The position numbers were made by a program, and so were the translations under genes. A stretch of 64,000 nucleotides of DNA from contig NZ_CP026124.1 in NCBI RefSeq assembly GCF_002902905.1, positions 310,001 through 374,000 on the forward strand, in the 5' to 3' direction. Positions 55,409 through 63,837 of the stretch are shown in pieces. The notes beneath the pieces were generated by a model that saw only the letters and a program-made list of their open reading frames with translations, searched no databases and was not told the origin of the DNA. Position 1 is the first letter of the stretch, and the number at the start of each line of letters is the position of its first letter. Source of the DNA: Achromobacter sp. AONIH1 (GTDB lineage: Bacteria > Pseudomonadota > Gammaproteobacteria > Burkholderiales > Burkholderiaceae_B).

Positions 55409-56158
55409 ATGCCGCCCCGCGCGAAAACAAAGTTGCCCCCCCCGTCCACTGCCCATAGCAGCGCCGATGCGCAGCCCGGCCTCCAGCAAGGAGCCCAGCG
55501 AACTCGCGACCGCATCCTGCAGGCCGCCCGCGAACTGGTGCTGGAGGAAGGTGCCAGTCGCTTGACACTGGACGCCGTCGTTGTGCGGGCCGGGTTGAGC
55601 AAAGGGGCGTTTCTCTATCACTTCAAGACCAAACGCGATTTGTTCGTGACACTGATCGACGAGATGATCCGGGCGTTCGACGCGGTACAAGCCAATCACG
55701 AGCGCAGGTTTGCCGGAGATCCGGACCCCTGGCTGTCGAGCCAGGTGGAAGCGATGCCCGACGACGAGATGCAGAAGATGGGCGCAGCGCTGCTCGCGGC
55801 AGCTGCGGAAGATCCAACACTTCTCGACCCACTGCGCGAGTGGTACCGCGTGCAGTACGAACGCGTGCGTCGATCCCCGCGTGGCACCGAGACCGCGGCA
55901 CTCATCATGCTGGCATTGGATGGCGCCCTGTTCGCCGATCTTCTGGGTTTGCCAATACTCGCACCCGCAGAGCGGCGGCATTTCTTTCGGGCGCTCCAGG
56001 ATCTCGCCTCGGGCCATCTCGAACTTGTCCCGGCAAAAGGACGCACAGCGGCGCACTTTTGTGGTTCGCGCTCAAGCGGATTCCGATCAGCGCGGCCTCT
56101 GCAGCCTGGGCAGGAATCGGGCTACTTGGAAACTTGGGCGTCGGCGCCCTCCTACTAG
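55409..56158 (+). CDS. TetR/AcrR regulator with an altered C-terminus
   Basis: A TetR regulator whose helix-turn-helix lies near residues 48-78 (TLDAVVVRAGLSKGAFLYHF) and whose ligand domain is a TetR_C_33-type fold ending about residue 210 (FRALQDLASGHLELVPAKG). From there on the frame runs through the remains of an SMR gene in the wrong frame, so the last about 40 residues are not native. It is divergent from the efflux lipoprotein and probably represses it. Likely still functional because DNA-binding and ligand domains are complete. Confidence 0.85.
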   Translation: MPPRAKTKLPPPSTAHSSADAQPGLQQGAQRTRDRILQAARELVLEEGASRLTLDAVVVRAGLSKGAFLYHFKTKRDLFVTLIDEMIRAFDAVQANHERRFAGDPDPWLSSQVEAMPDDEMQKMGAALLAAAAEDPTLLDPLREWYRVQYERVRRSPRGTETAALIMLALDGALFADLLGLPILAPAERRHFFRALQDLASGHLELVPAKGRTAAHFCGSRSSGFRSARPLQPGQESGYLETWASAPSY

Positions 56159-56235
56159 GCGATGTCGCATCGGTAACGCGCTGGTCTGGCACCGCCCTCA
56201 TCGCAGCAGGCATTGCCTGTCTTAGTTTCGTTTGA
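56047..56235 (+). pseudogene. C-terminal half of an SMR exporter, fused behind the TetR gene
   Basis: In another frame than TetR, codons from 56047 read SGALLWFALKRIPISAASAAW, then GIGLLGNLGVGALLLGDV and a final span ending at 56235. This is the second half of an SMR-type exporter. The first half is missing, so it is a deletion scar. Confidence 0.75.
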
Positions 56236-56250
56236 TCAAGGAGACCCATT

Positions 56251-56871
56251 ATGAAGAGCAAAACTGCATTGATCCGCGGCGGCATCTTTTTTTGCGTAGC
56301 AGGCGCGCTCTCTGGATGCGCGACCAACAGCATGACGCGCTCCGGATTTCTCGGCGACTACGAGAAGTTATCGCCGACACGATACGAGAACGTACTGATG
56401 TACCGCGCAGCGGGATTCGAGCCCAAGCGTTATGCCGCTGTCGTGGTGGAAGAAGCGCAGATCAAGACCGCCTCGGGTCGCATCGATGGGCTCGATGACG
56501 CGCAGCAGCGCGAAGTGCTAGACCATGTGACGAGCGAACTGAAACGCCAGGAAGGCAAAAGTCCCGCCCCCCCAGGTGGCGCGGGACAGGTTCGGGTGCG
56601 TGTAGCGGTCACCGAACTGCAGACACCGAATCGGGCAGTCAATGCAATGACGACCCTGCTGGTTGGACCCGTGACGACGGGTGGTGCCAGCCTAGAGTTC
56701 GAAGCAGTCGATTTAAGGACGGGACGCCGGGTTGCTGCCGCCAGTTGCTTCGAGCGCGGCAACGTCATTAAAGAGTTCGCCGGTTCGTACACATTGCTGG
56801 GTCATGCCAAAGCGGCGATCACGAACTGCATCGAGCGCATCGACAGCGCTTGGCGGGACACGCAGCCATGA
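56251..56871 (+). CDS. DUF3313-type lipoprotein
   Basis: A 206-residue lipoprotein (lipobox ALSGC, Cys23) of the DUF3313 family: SGFLGDYEKLSPTRYENVLM after the signal and DLRTGRRVAAASCFERGNV in the core. Function unknown; members are often found near efflux genes. It follows the SMR remnant by 15 bases. Confidence 0.85.
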   Translation: MKSKTALIRGGIFFCVAGALSGCATNSMTRSGFLGDYEKLSPTRYENVLMYRAAGFEPKRYAAVVVEEAQIKTASGRIDGLDDAQQREVLDHVTSELKRQEGKSPAPPGGAGQVRVRVAVTELQTPNRAVNAMTTLLVGPVTTGGASLEFEAVDLRTGRRVAAASCFERGNVIKEFAGSYTLLGHAKAAITNCIERIDSAWRDTQP

Positions 56872-56920
56872 GCAACGCTTCACAGGCTTGGCTCCGGCAG
56901 GATGCCATGGTCGGCGGTGA

Positions 56921-57625
56921 TCACAAATGGCTGGCGGGTGGCGACTGGACGATAGAGCACACGCTCCACAGGTCGGGGCGGCGGTCGTCGAAGCGGCGCG
57001 GCATCAGGATTTGCGATTCCGTGATGGGCGCGGGCTTGTCGGGGTCGTCGTACTTGAGGGCGAGCGCGGCGCGGGCGAACACTTCGGATTCGCCATCGTC
57101 CAAGGTGATGCCGCGCATGGCATCGCGCGATTCCTTCACCCGATCGAAACCGCTCAAGACTTCGTAAGCCCCCTCAATGACCAGACCGGCCACGTCGCCT
57201 TTATGGGGCACTCGCACATCGGCCACGGTGTTGCCGCAGACAAGGCCATTGCTGCACACGAACCGGAACATTCCGGCCAGCATCTGATAGCTGCTGGTGC
57301 CGTCGTGCGAGTTCAGCAGCACGATTTCGTTGGCCTCCGCGCCGTTGATCTGGCTGGCATGGCGCAAGCGAATCATGTGTTTGGTGTGCTCGCGCTTGCC
57401 TTCGTCGCGCACGCGGGTTTGCGTCACCATGAAAGGCTGGAAGCCTTCTTTGCGAAGCTCGGTCAGCACGGCGGCGGTGGGGATATAGGCGTACCGCTGC
57501 GAACGGCTCTCGTGCGGGGCATCCGCGAAGATGGACGGGGCCACGCGGTGAATCTGGTCGTCGGACAGCGGGTAATCGCTGCGCAGCGAGGGGGAGCGGA
57601 AAGCGAAACGGGATGCGAGTTGCAT
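56921..57625 (-). CDS. DUF932 protein, C-terminus truncated at the cargo junction
   Basis: A 234-residue DUF932 protein (MQLASRFAFRSPSLRSDYPL, FVCSNGLVCGNTVADVRVPH). The family normally goes on for 30-50 residues after the DDRRPDLWS motif, but here the frame ends in CSIVQSPPASHL, which does not fit. The 3' end was probably replaced when cargo was inserted. DUF932 genes are common in early-transferred regions of conjugative elements; an antirestriction-like role is often suggested but not proven. A structured non-coding element lies upstream. Confidence 0.82.
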   Translation of the reverse strand: MQLASRFAFRSPSLRSDYPLSDDQIHRVAPSIFADAPHESRSQRYAYIPTAAVLTELRKEGFQPFMVTQTRVRDEGKREHTKHMIRLRHASQINGAEANEIVLLNSHDGTSSYQMLAGMFRFVCSNGLVCGNTVADVRVPHKGDVAGLVIEGAYEVLSGFDRVKESRDAMRGITLDDGESEVFARAALALKYDDPDKPAPITESQILMPRRFDDRRPDLWSVCSIVQSPPASHL

Positions 57626-57798
57626 GGTCTTTCTCCTGACAAAAGAGGTTTGCTGTTCACACCGCACACCGGATTTCTAGATTCGGAGCCCAGCCTTTCG
57701 GCTGTTTGGTGCGGTCGGCACGAGGAACCCGGTTGGCCCTGTTGCCACCGTCTTTCCTGAGTTCATCGCCCGCGCCCAAAGGAGCGCGCGGACGGGGG

Positions 57799-58100
57799 CC
57801 GTCAAGGAGCCAAGCGCAGGGTTGGTGCGGCCCGCAGGCGCAGCCGAGGACACGGCCCTGCGCGCCTTGACGGCACACGGTCGCGGGCTACGGTCGCGGG
57901 TAAGGTGATGAAGTCAGGGGAGACGGCTGGACAAGGCAACGGCCATCCCTTTGTGCTGACCGCACGCAAGCGAAGCGCGCAGGCCCGAAGCTGGAAGCCG
58001 GGCCGTAGGCGTCAGCGATGCGGAAGGCTGGCGAAGCCAGTCCCGCCAGGGATGAGCGACTAGCGAACCTGGAGCAGCGCGATCCGCGAAGCGGAGACGC
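57799..58100 (-). repeat. Structured non-coding element, copy A (upstream of DUF932)
   Basis: This 300-base stretch has no gene. CCGTCAAGG (57799-57807) pairs with CCTTGACGG (57865-57873), and GCGCAGGG (57814-57821) with CCCTGCGC (57856-57863), forming one long hairpin. Further on are GGCCCG / CGGGCC (57982-57987, 57999-58004) and CTGGC-GAA-GCCAG. Blocks CCTTGACGGC, AGCGCGCAGGCCCG and AGGCGTCAGCGATG recur in the same order in copy B. The strand given is that of the gene it precedes. It may act as an RNA or as a single-strand promoter (inference). Confidence 0.6.
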
Positions 58101-58119
58101 AAGAGGACTCTTCGTTTAC

Positions 58120-58140
58120 CATTTGTTTCGCAAGCAAATG
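58120..58140. promoter_or_regulatory. Palindrome upstream of the AAA ATPase gene
   Basis: A nine-pair stem (one G-T pair) between 58120-58128 and 58132-58140 with loop CGC lies 31 bases before the chosen start. It may be an operator or a 5' hairpin of the mRNA. Confidence 0.4.
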
Positions 58141-58170
58141 ATGGGAAAGCAAGAACACGGAGATATAGAG

Positions 58171-60474
58171 ATGATTGTCTGCATCAACCGCCTCAAACAG
58201 TTCGGAATCTTCAGCGACTTCAATGGAACGAAGATCCAAAAGTTCGGCCGGTACAACCTGGTCTATGGTTGGAATGGAACAGGCAAGTCAACGTTATCGA
58301 ATCTATTCTCTTGCTTTGAGCTTCGCTCGATGGTTCCCCGCTTCAGCACGGGCCAATTTTCAGTAGTTCTGGAGGATGGCTCAACGATCACGGAATCCAC
58401 ACTCCACTCATCCCAATTGAATATTCATGTTTTCAATCAACGCTTCGTGCATGAGAACATTGATTGGGACAAATCCGTAAAGAGCATCCTTCTTATTGCG
58501 AAAGAGAAGATTGATGACTTGCAGAAGCTGGAGAAGCTGAAGAGCGAGCTTCAGTCGAAAAAGAAGGCTCACGACGACAAGCAAAGCGATATCAAGAAGC
58601 AGCGTGAGGCATTAGAGAAGTTCCTGACCAATGCTGCCAAGAAAATGAAGCTTGGACTTCAGGCGATTGATACGAGCGACAGTTATTACTTGAATTACGA
58701 CCGCCGCAAGCTCTTCAACTTCATACAGAATAACGGCGAGACAATTATCAAGGCGGAGTCGGTTCTTCCAGATGAGAGGGTTATCGACCTTACGAATGCC
58801 GCCAAGCCAGATCAGCTTCCAAGCATTGCTTTCGCCTCAACGGCCATTGAGCCGGACTACTTTAAGAAAGCGGCGGGCCGCATCAGAGATTTGATTGGGA
58901 CTACGGCGGTCAATCAAGCAATCCAGCGGCTGACCGATAACCCGGAAATCCGCGAATGGGTTCAAGCAGGCTTGGAAATCCATAAAAACCACGACTCGCA
59001 ATCCTGCGAGTTCTGCGGCTCTCCGTTCGCCCAGCTTCGTGCCGAGGCGCTTGCTGCCCACTTCAGCAAGGAGTTCACGGAGTTTCAGAGCCGACTTCAG
59101 AACGCGGCGACATGGATTGAATCTCAAGGCGCTCCAGCTAATCAGTTTCCCGCATCGACCGAGTTTTATAAAGAACTATCGGCCGAGGCAGAGAAGCTTC
59201 AAAAGGACTACGCAACTGCTGCTGAAAAGATCGACCAGCAAATCGACGCCTGGCGGGAAGCCCTGAAGGCCAAGATCACAGACCCTGGGAAGACAGACAT
59301 TCAGATCTCGGATGTGGTTGAAGACGATGTCACCAATTTCAATGACATCCTGAAATCGATTGTTGCTCTCGTTGGAAAGCACAACAATAAGACTTCAAAT
59401 TTCAAATCTGAGACCTCAAAAAGCAAGGTGGCACTGGAGCTTCACTTTGCTGCGGCTGAGGTGCAAGAGTTTGACTATGCTGGAAGTGAGAAGAAGTGCA
59501 ATGACCTTGAGTCAGAAGCAAAGAACGACCATAAGGAAATTGAAAAAATTAGTCTAGAGGTCGGAGCCATAGAAGCGGCGCTCTCGAATGAAACGGTCGG
59601 GGCAAAGGAGTTCAATGACATCCTGCATCGCTTCATTGGCCGCTCTGAGCTTTGCCTGAACTTCAATCAGAAGAAGAAAGGCTATGAGATCATCAGAAAC
59701 GGGGTTGGTGAGCACGATGGGAATTTGAGCGAAGGTGAGAAAACTGCGATTGCATTTGTCTATTTCATCACGAAGCTCAAAGAAAATGGAAATAACATCA
59801 AGGATACGATCGTCGTCGTTGACGATCCGGTCTCAAGCTTTGATTCTAATCACTTGTTTCACGCCTACTCGTTTTTGAGAACGCAATGCACTGAAGCCAA
59901 GCAACTTTTTGTGCTGACTCACAACTTCACTTACTTTAAGCTAGTGAGAGACTGGTTCACTGGCACCAATAGGAATCGAGTCAAAAAAGGCAACGCCGAG
60001 AATTGCTTCTTTTATCGCCTGGATGCGCCACCTGGCTCCCCTCGTCACTCCCTACTTGTGGATGCCGACGACTCACTCAAGAACTACGGTTCCGAGTACC
60101 ACTATATCTTCAAGAAGCTCTACGAATATAGGGCGCACACAACACTCAATCGAGATGAGGCGTTCTTGACCGCCAACCTCGCCCGAAAGCTTGTTGAATC
60201 GTTTTTCACCTTCAAATATCCAAGGCGTCGAAGCGACATTAGTCAATTGATGGAGGCTGGCCTAAAAGATTGCACCATCACGACACCAGAGCTTAAAGAA
60301 AAAATCTACCGCTTTATCAATAAGTATTCACATAGCGACGTTATTGAGATAACAGAGGAATCCGCAGAAAACTTGGCAGGCGAAAGCCACAGCGTCATCG
60401 GGAACATCTTCCAGTGGCTGGAAGAGGTGGACAAGAAACATTACGACGAGATGATTCAGGTTGCGACGGCCTGA
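58171..60474 (+). CDS. AAA_13-family ATPase, candidate defence protein
   Basis: A 767-residue SMC-like ATPase: Walker A GWNGTGKS at 33-40, long coiled-coil arms (about 110-180 and 340-490) with a CEFCGS motif (Cys279, Cys282) between them, signature NLSEGEK at 518-524 and Walker B VVDDPVSSFD near 549-558. The C-terminal block NLARKLVESFFTFKYP and FINKYSHSD is typical of AAA_13 proteins, the group that includes the anticodon nucleases PrrC and RloC. I do not see a clear PrrC nuclease triad, so the effector is unknown. Its AT content is well above that of its neighbours, which suggests separate acquisition. An in-frame ATG at 58138 is an alternative start. Confidence 0.88.
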   Translation: MIVCINRLKQFGIFSDFNGTKIQKFGRYNLVYGWNGTGKSTLSNLFSCFELRSMVPRFSTGQFSVVLEDGSTITESTLHSSQLNIHVFNQRFVHENIDWDKSVKSILLIAKEKIDDLQKLEKLKSELQSKKKAHDDKQSDIKKQREALEKFLTNAAKKMKLGLQAIDTSDSYYLNYDRRKLFNFIQNNGETIIKAESVLPDERVIDLTNAAKPDQLPSIAFASTAIEPDYFKKAAGRIRDLIGTTAVNQAIQRLTDNPEIREWVQAGLEIHKNHDSQSCEFCGSPFAQLRAEALAAHFSKEFTEFQSRLQNAATWIESQGAPANQFPASTEFYKELSAEAEKLQKDYATAAEKIDQQIDAWREALKAKITDPGKTDIQISDVVEDDVTNFNDILKSIVALVGKHNNKTSNFKSETSKSKVALELHFAAAEVQEFDYAGSEKKCNDLESEAKNDHKEIEKISLEVGAIEAALSNETVGAKEFNDILHRFIGRSELCLNFNQKKKGYEIIRNGVGEHDGNLSEGEKTAIAFVYFITKLKENGNNIKDTIVVVDDPVSSFDSNHLFHAYSFLRTQCTEAKQLFVLTHNFTYFKLVRDWFTGTNRNRVKKGNAENCFFYRLDAPPGSPRHSLLVDADDSLKNYGSEYHYIFKKLYEYRAHTTLNRDEAFLTANLARKLVESFFTFKYPRRRSDISQLMEAGLKDCTITTPELKEKIYRFINKYSHSDVIEITEESAENLAGESHSVIGNIFQWLEEVDKKHYDEMIQVATA

Positions 60475-60515
60475 GCATCAGGCCGCGAGGGCCATAGCTA
60501 TGCCACCAGGCGCAG

Positions 60516-60537
60516 CAAAAAGGGGCCGAAGCCCCTT
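60516..60537 (-). terminator. Terminator of radC
   Basis: On the minus strand AAGGGGC-TTCG-GCCCCTT is followed by TTTGC. The stable TTCG tetraloop and the position three bases past the radC stop codon make it a good terminator. Confidence 0.85.
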
Positions 60538-60540
60538 GGG

Positions 60541-61050
60541 CTAGATCAGCCCATGCTCGGCGAACGATGCCGTTTCGTTGCCCGCAACGATGATGTGATC
60601 GAGCACGCGCACGTCCACCAGACCCAACGCTTCCTTGAGCCGCTGGGTCAGCGCCCGGTCAGCCGCGCTCGGCTCGGGGTTTCCGCTCGGATGGTTGTGC
60701 GAAACGACGACCGCCGCCGCATTGAGCCGCAGCGCCTCCTTGACCACTTCGCGCGGATACACCGACGCACCGTCAATAGTGCCGTGGAACATCTCCCTGT
60801 ATTCGATCAGACGATGGCGCGTATCCATGAACAGCACTACGAACACCTCATGCTCGAAGCTGGCCAACTTTGTACGCAAGTATTCCTTGACCGCCGCCGG
60901 CGAAGTGAACTCTGCTCCGCGCCGCATTTTCCGGTCAATGACCTGGCGCGCAGCTTCCAGAATGTCGTCGGCCGATGCCGGTAGATAGCGCCCGTGCGCG
61001 TCGCGCACCAGCAGACAGGAATCGAACGAGGGAAAGGACAGTTGCGACAT
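60541..61050 (-). CDS. radC: RadC-family JAMM protein
   Basis: A 169-residue protein lacking the helix-hairpin-helix of full RadC and consisting mainly of the JAMM metal-binding domain: His118-x-His120, Ser122 and Asp131 in SHNHPSGNPEPSAAD. Such short RadC proteins are standard genes of Tn4371-like elements near int. Their biochemical role is unknown; a link to DNA repair is no longer accepted for E. coli RadC. The structured element copy B lies directly upstream. Confidence 0.93.
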   Translation of the reverse strand: MSQLSFPSFDSCLLVRDAHGRYLPASADDILEAARQVIDRKMRRGAEFTSPAAVKEYLRTKLASFEHEVFVVLFMDTRHRLIEYREMFHGTIDGASVYPREVVKEALRLNAAAVVVSHNHPSGNPEPSAADRALTQRLKEALGLVDVRVLDHIIVAGNETASFAEHGLI

Positions 61051-61124
61051 GATCGTGCTCCGGTTGCTCGGGCGGAATTGCCCGGAACCGGCGGCAGCAC
61101 GGCGCAGCGCAAGCAGTCAGGGGT

Positions 61125-61375
61125 CGCAGACGGCCGCCAGGACGCAAGCGCGCATGGCGCGCGCCGCCCTTGACGGCGAGAACGCCGTGATACGGTGAAG
61201 GGAACAGCAAGACCGCCCACACCCGCCCACTGCACAGAGTCGATTTTTGGCAAGCGGAGCGCGCAGGCCCGGATCAACGAGCCGGGACGGAGGCGTCAGT
61301 GATGGAAGCCCGACAGGGGCGAGACTCGCGCAGCGAAGCTCGATGCGCAGCACGACAGCGCGACGGCGGCACGCC
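61125..61375 (-). repeat. Structured non-coding element, copy B (upstream of radC)
   Basis: This stretch between radC and the DUF1016 gene has no gene. It shares with copy A, in order, CCTTGACGGC (61168-61177), AGCGCGCAGGCCCG (61258-61271) and AGGCGTCAGTGATG (61291-61304). Hairpins ACGGCG-AGAA-CGCCGT and CCCGG / CCGGG (61268-61272, 61282-61286) lie at positions equivalent to those of copy A but with changed bases. Orientation to radC is the same as that of copy A to DUF932. Confidence 0.6.
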
Positions 61376-61401
61376 GGGACGCCCGACTGCTTGGGACAGG
61401 A

Positions 61402-62466
61402 CTACTCGTTGTCCGTCTTGCGCTGCTCGATTTGCAACTGCGCCCGTTGCGTTGCCTGTTGCAGCCGCTCCACCAGCACGCCCCTCGGCGGCAAGGCGGT
61501 CAGATACTCGGCAACGTGGATGCCGGACTTGTCCAGCTCCAGCAATTCGATCTGCTCGCGCTTCTTGCCGGTGCAAAGGATGATCCCGAGCGGCGAGGCT
61601 TCCTCCGGCTCCCGTTCGTGCTTGTCTAGCCACCGAAGGTAAAGCTCCATCTGCCCTTTGTAGGCCGCCTTGAAGTCACCTACCTTCAACTCCACCGCAA
61701 CCAGCCGCCGCAGCTTGCGGTTGTAGAACAGAAGGTCAAGGTGGAAATCCTCGTCGTCGATCGGAATGCGCTTCTGCCGGGCGACGAATGAGAAGCCCGC
61801 GCCCAGCTCCAGCAGGAAGGACTCCATTTCACGGATGATCGCCGCTTCCAAGTCGCCTTCCTGCCAAGTGTCCCGCAGGCCCAGGAAGTCGAGGATGTAC
61901 GGGTCGCGCATGACCAGGGCCGGCGACATGCGCTGCGCATCGCGCAGGGTCGCCAACTCCTGCGCTATGGTTTCTTCCGGCTTTTGGGAAAGCGCCGTGC
62001 GCTCGTACAGCATCGAGTCGATACGCTCGCGCAGCGTCCGCACGCTCCAGCGTTGGGTGCTGGCCATCTGTGCGTAGTAGTCCCGCTGGAGCGGGTCTTT
62101 CAGCGGCATCAGGGCGATGAAGTGCGTCCAGCTCAATTCTCGTATCAGTGATACGAGAATTCGCTCGTCGGGGAAGGTGGCGGCGAACTGCACCATGCGG
62201 CGCAAGTTCTGCTCTGCAAAGCTGCTGCCGTACTCCTCCACCAACTGCGCAGCCAAGGTGGGCAGAACTTCCTTGCCGTAGGCGCCCCGGCGCCTGTCCA
62301 AGACCTGCGTGTGGATGCGTTGGCCGATGCGCCAGTAGAGCATCGTAAGCTCGCTATTCACCGTCGAGGCGGCGCGCAAGCGCGCCGCCTCGATCAGTGC
62401 CCGAATGTCGCCCAGCAGCGCCGCGGGCGCTGCGAGCGATGCTGCTGATGGCCGGCGCCCGTTCAT
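61402..62466 (-). CDS. DUF1016 (YhcG-like) PD-(D/E)xK nuclease-fold protein
   Basis: A 354-residue protein with the DUF1016 N-terminal helical domain (LTMLYWRIGQRIHTQVLD) and a C-terminal PD-(D/E)xK nuclease domain: Asp244 (HLDLLFYN), Glu259-x-Lys261 (VAVELKVGDFK). Members are common in mobile elements and may act on DNA, but the function is not settled. The start overlaps the int stop codon by four bases, so it is co-transcribed with int. Intact length. Confidence 0.9.
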   Translation of the reverse strand: MNGRRPSAASLAAPAALLGDIRALIEAARLRAASTVNSELTMLYWRIGQRIHTQVLDRRRGAYGKEVLPTLAAQLVEEYGSSFAEQNLRRMVQFAATFPDERILVSLIRELSWTHFIALMPLKDPLQRDYYAQMASTQRWSVRTLRERIDSMLYERTALSQKPEETIAQELATLRDAQRMSPALVMRDPYILDFLGLRDTWQEGDLEAAIIREMESFLLELGAGFSFVARQKRIPIDDEDFHLDLLFYNRKLRRLVAVELKVGDFKAAYKGQMELYLRWLDKHEREPEEASPLGIILCTGKKREQIELLELDKSGIHVAEYLTALPPRGVLVERLQQATQRAQLQIEQRKTDNE

Positions 62467-63662
62467 GCCACCGCCTCCGCAAGCTGCCGCGCGCCCGTGA
62501 TGGCTTGGCGGCGGCTGGCCACCAGCTCGGCCGCCTCGCGCACCGGCTTGTCCTCGGTGTGGACGTAGTGCATGAACATCGCCACGGTCTTGTGGCCCGT
62601 CAGCTTCATTCCCACTTTGGTCGGCACACCGGAATTGGCAATGTCGGTGGTCGAGCGATGACGGATGCCGTGCGTGCCTACGTGCGGCACGCTGGCGGCC
62701 TTGAGCGTCCGGCACCAGCCGCCATAGTGCTCGCCAAAGGTCAGGTGCTTGGCCGGGTCGTTCGGCGACGGCAGGACGTAAGGGCAGCCTTCCAGACGCG
62801 GCGCCGTCGAAAGCAGCCGATAGGCTTCCTCGCTCATGGGCTTGGAAATGCCGCCAACCTTGCTGTCGGGCCACACCACGCGCCGGTTCTCGAAGTCCAG
62901 CCAGCTCCATTCGAGCGGGCAGATTTCGGAGCGCCGCGCCGCAAACTCGAATTGCAGCCGGATCGCCAACGGGATGACGTAGTTCTCCAGCCCCTCCGCC
63001 TCCAGTTTCTCCAACTGGCGGAAGATCCGCACCATTTCCTCGTCCACGATGAGCCGGGTTTCCTTGCCCGGCGGGTACATCGGGACGTGGCGGCACGGAT
63101 TCGTGCCGTCCGGGCGGAAGCCCCAGACTTCGGCCAAGTTGAACATCTTGCGCAGCACGCCGAAGGTCTTGTTGGCCTCGGTCGGCTTGTAGGCCAGCTT
63201 TTCCATGAGCCCCGCAATGTCGGGCCGCTTCACGTCATGCACCTTCTTGCGGCCCAGCAGCGGGATGATGTTGCGGTCGATGACGCCCTGGTAGCCGTCC
63301 TGCGTGCTGACCTTGTTGCGCTTCTTGGAGTAGTCCTCCATGAACTTTTTGCACAACTCGGCCATCGTGGGCGCCTTGCGCGCCTCGGCCTTGGCACCGC
63401 CGGGATCACCACCCCGGCGAACCTCGGCCAGCCAGTCCTGCGCTTTGACCCGCGCCTGTTCGACGGTTAGCTCCCCGTAGAGTCCCAGCGAGGGCTTGCG
63501 GGGCTGGCCAGAGTTCGTGCGGTACTGGAGCATGAACACCCGGCGTCCCGTCGAGGTAATCTTGCAAAGGAAGCCGGGCACGACGGTATCCCGTAGTTCG
63601 ATGTCCTTCGCCTGGGGTTGCGCCGACTCTACGGCGGTCTTGGTGAGCTTGATCTTTGCCAT
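62463..63662 (-). CDS. Tyrosine integrase of the conjugative element (Tn4371-like)
   Basis: A 399-residue tyrosine recombinase with an N-terminal DUF4102-type arm-binding domain (MAKIKLTKTAVESAQPQAKD, VPGFLCKITSTGRRVFMLQY) and a C-terminal catalytic domain. Catalytic residues are all visible: Arg243, Lys268, His331, Arg334, His357 and Tyr366. It resembles integrases of the Tn4371 family. It lies at the right end, transcribed inward, with about 180 bases to the possible attachment core. Confidence 0.95.
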   Translation of the reverse strand: MAKIKLTKTAVESAQPQAKDIELRDTVVPGFLCKITSTGRRVFMLQYRTNSGQPRKPSLGLYGELTVEQARVKAQDWLAEVRRGGDPGGAKAEARKAPTMAELCKKFMEDYSKKRNKVSTQDGYQGVIDRNIIPLLGRKKVHDVKRPDIAGLMEKLAYKPTEANKTFGVLRKMFNLAEVWGFRPDGTNPCRHVPMYPPGKETRLIVDEEMVRIFRQLEKLEAEGLENYVIPLAIRLQFEFAARRSEICPLEWSWLDFENRRVVWPDSKVGGISKPMSEEAYRLLSTAPRLEGCPYVLPSPNDPAKHLTFGEHYGGWCRTLKAASVPHVGTHGIRHRSTTDIANSGVPTKVGMKLTGHKTVAMFMHYVHTEDKPVREAAELVASRRQAITGARQLAEAVA

Positions 63663-63690
63663 GATGACTCCTTGGAACGACCCGGATTCC

Positions 63691-63708
63691 AGGAGCCAGA
63701 TAGGAGCG
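63691..63708. promoter_or_regulatory. Right AGGAGC pair, candidate integrase arm-type sites
   Basis: AGGAGC at 63691-63696 and again at 63702-63707 (within ATAGGAGCG) are 11 bases apart, in the same orientation and spacing as the pair at 37192-37210 at the other end. They lie just upstream of int, inside GACCCGG / CCGGGTC arms (63679-63685, 63722-63728). Confidence 0.5.
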
Positions 63709-63837
63709 GCGCGAGGGAGAACCGGGTCAAGTTTCAGAAAGCACCGGCATATGATGGAAGCGCGTAAGCTATTGATAAACCTGCTGTATCGGGCTACGTC
63801 GCAGTCCAGCGAACTACCGGGCTGGAGTCATCGTGAA

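Noticed and set aside
58018-58170. Extended start of the AAA ATPase at 58018
   Set aside because: The extra residues lie in structured element A and have no similarity to AAA_13 N-termini; MIVCINRLKQFG at 58171 is the normal start.
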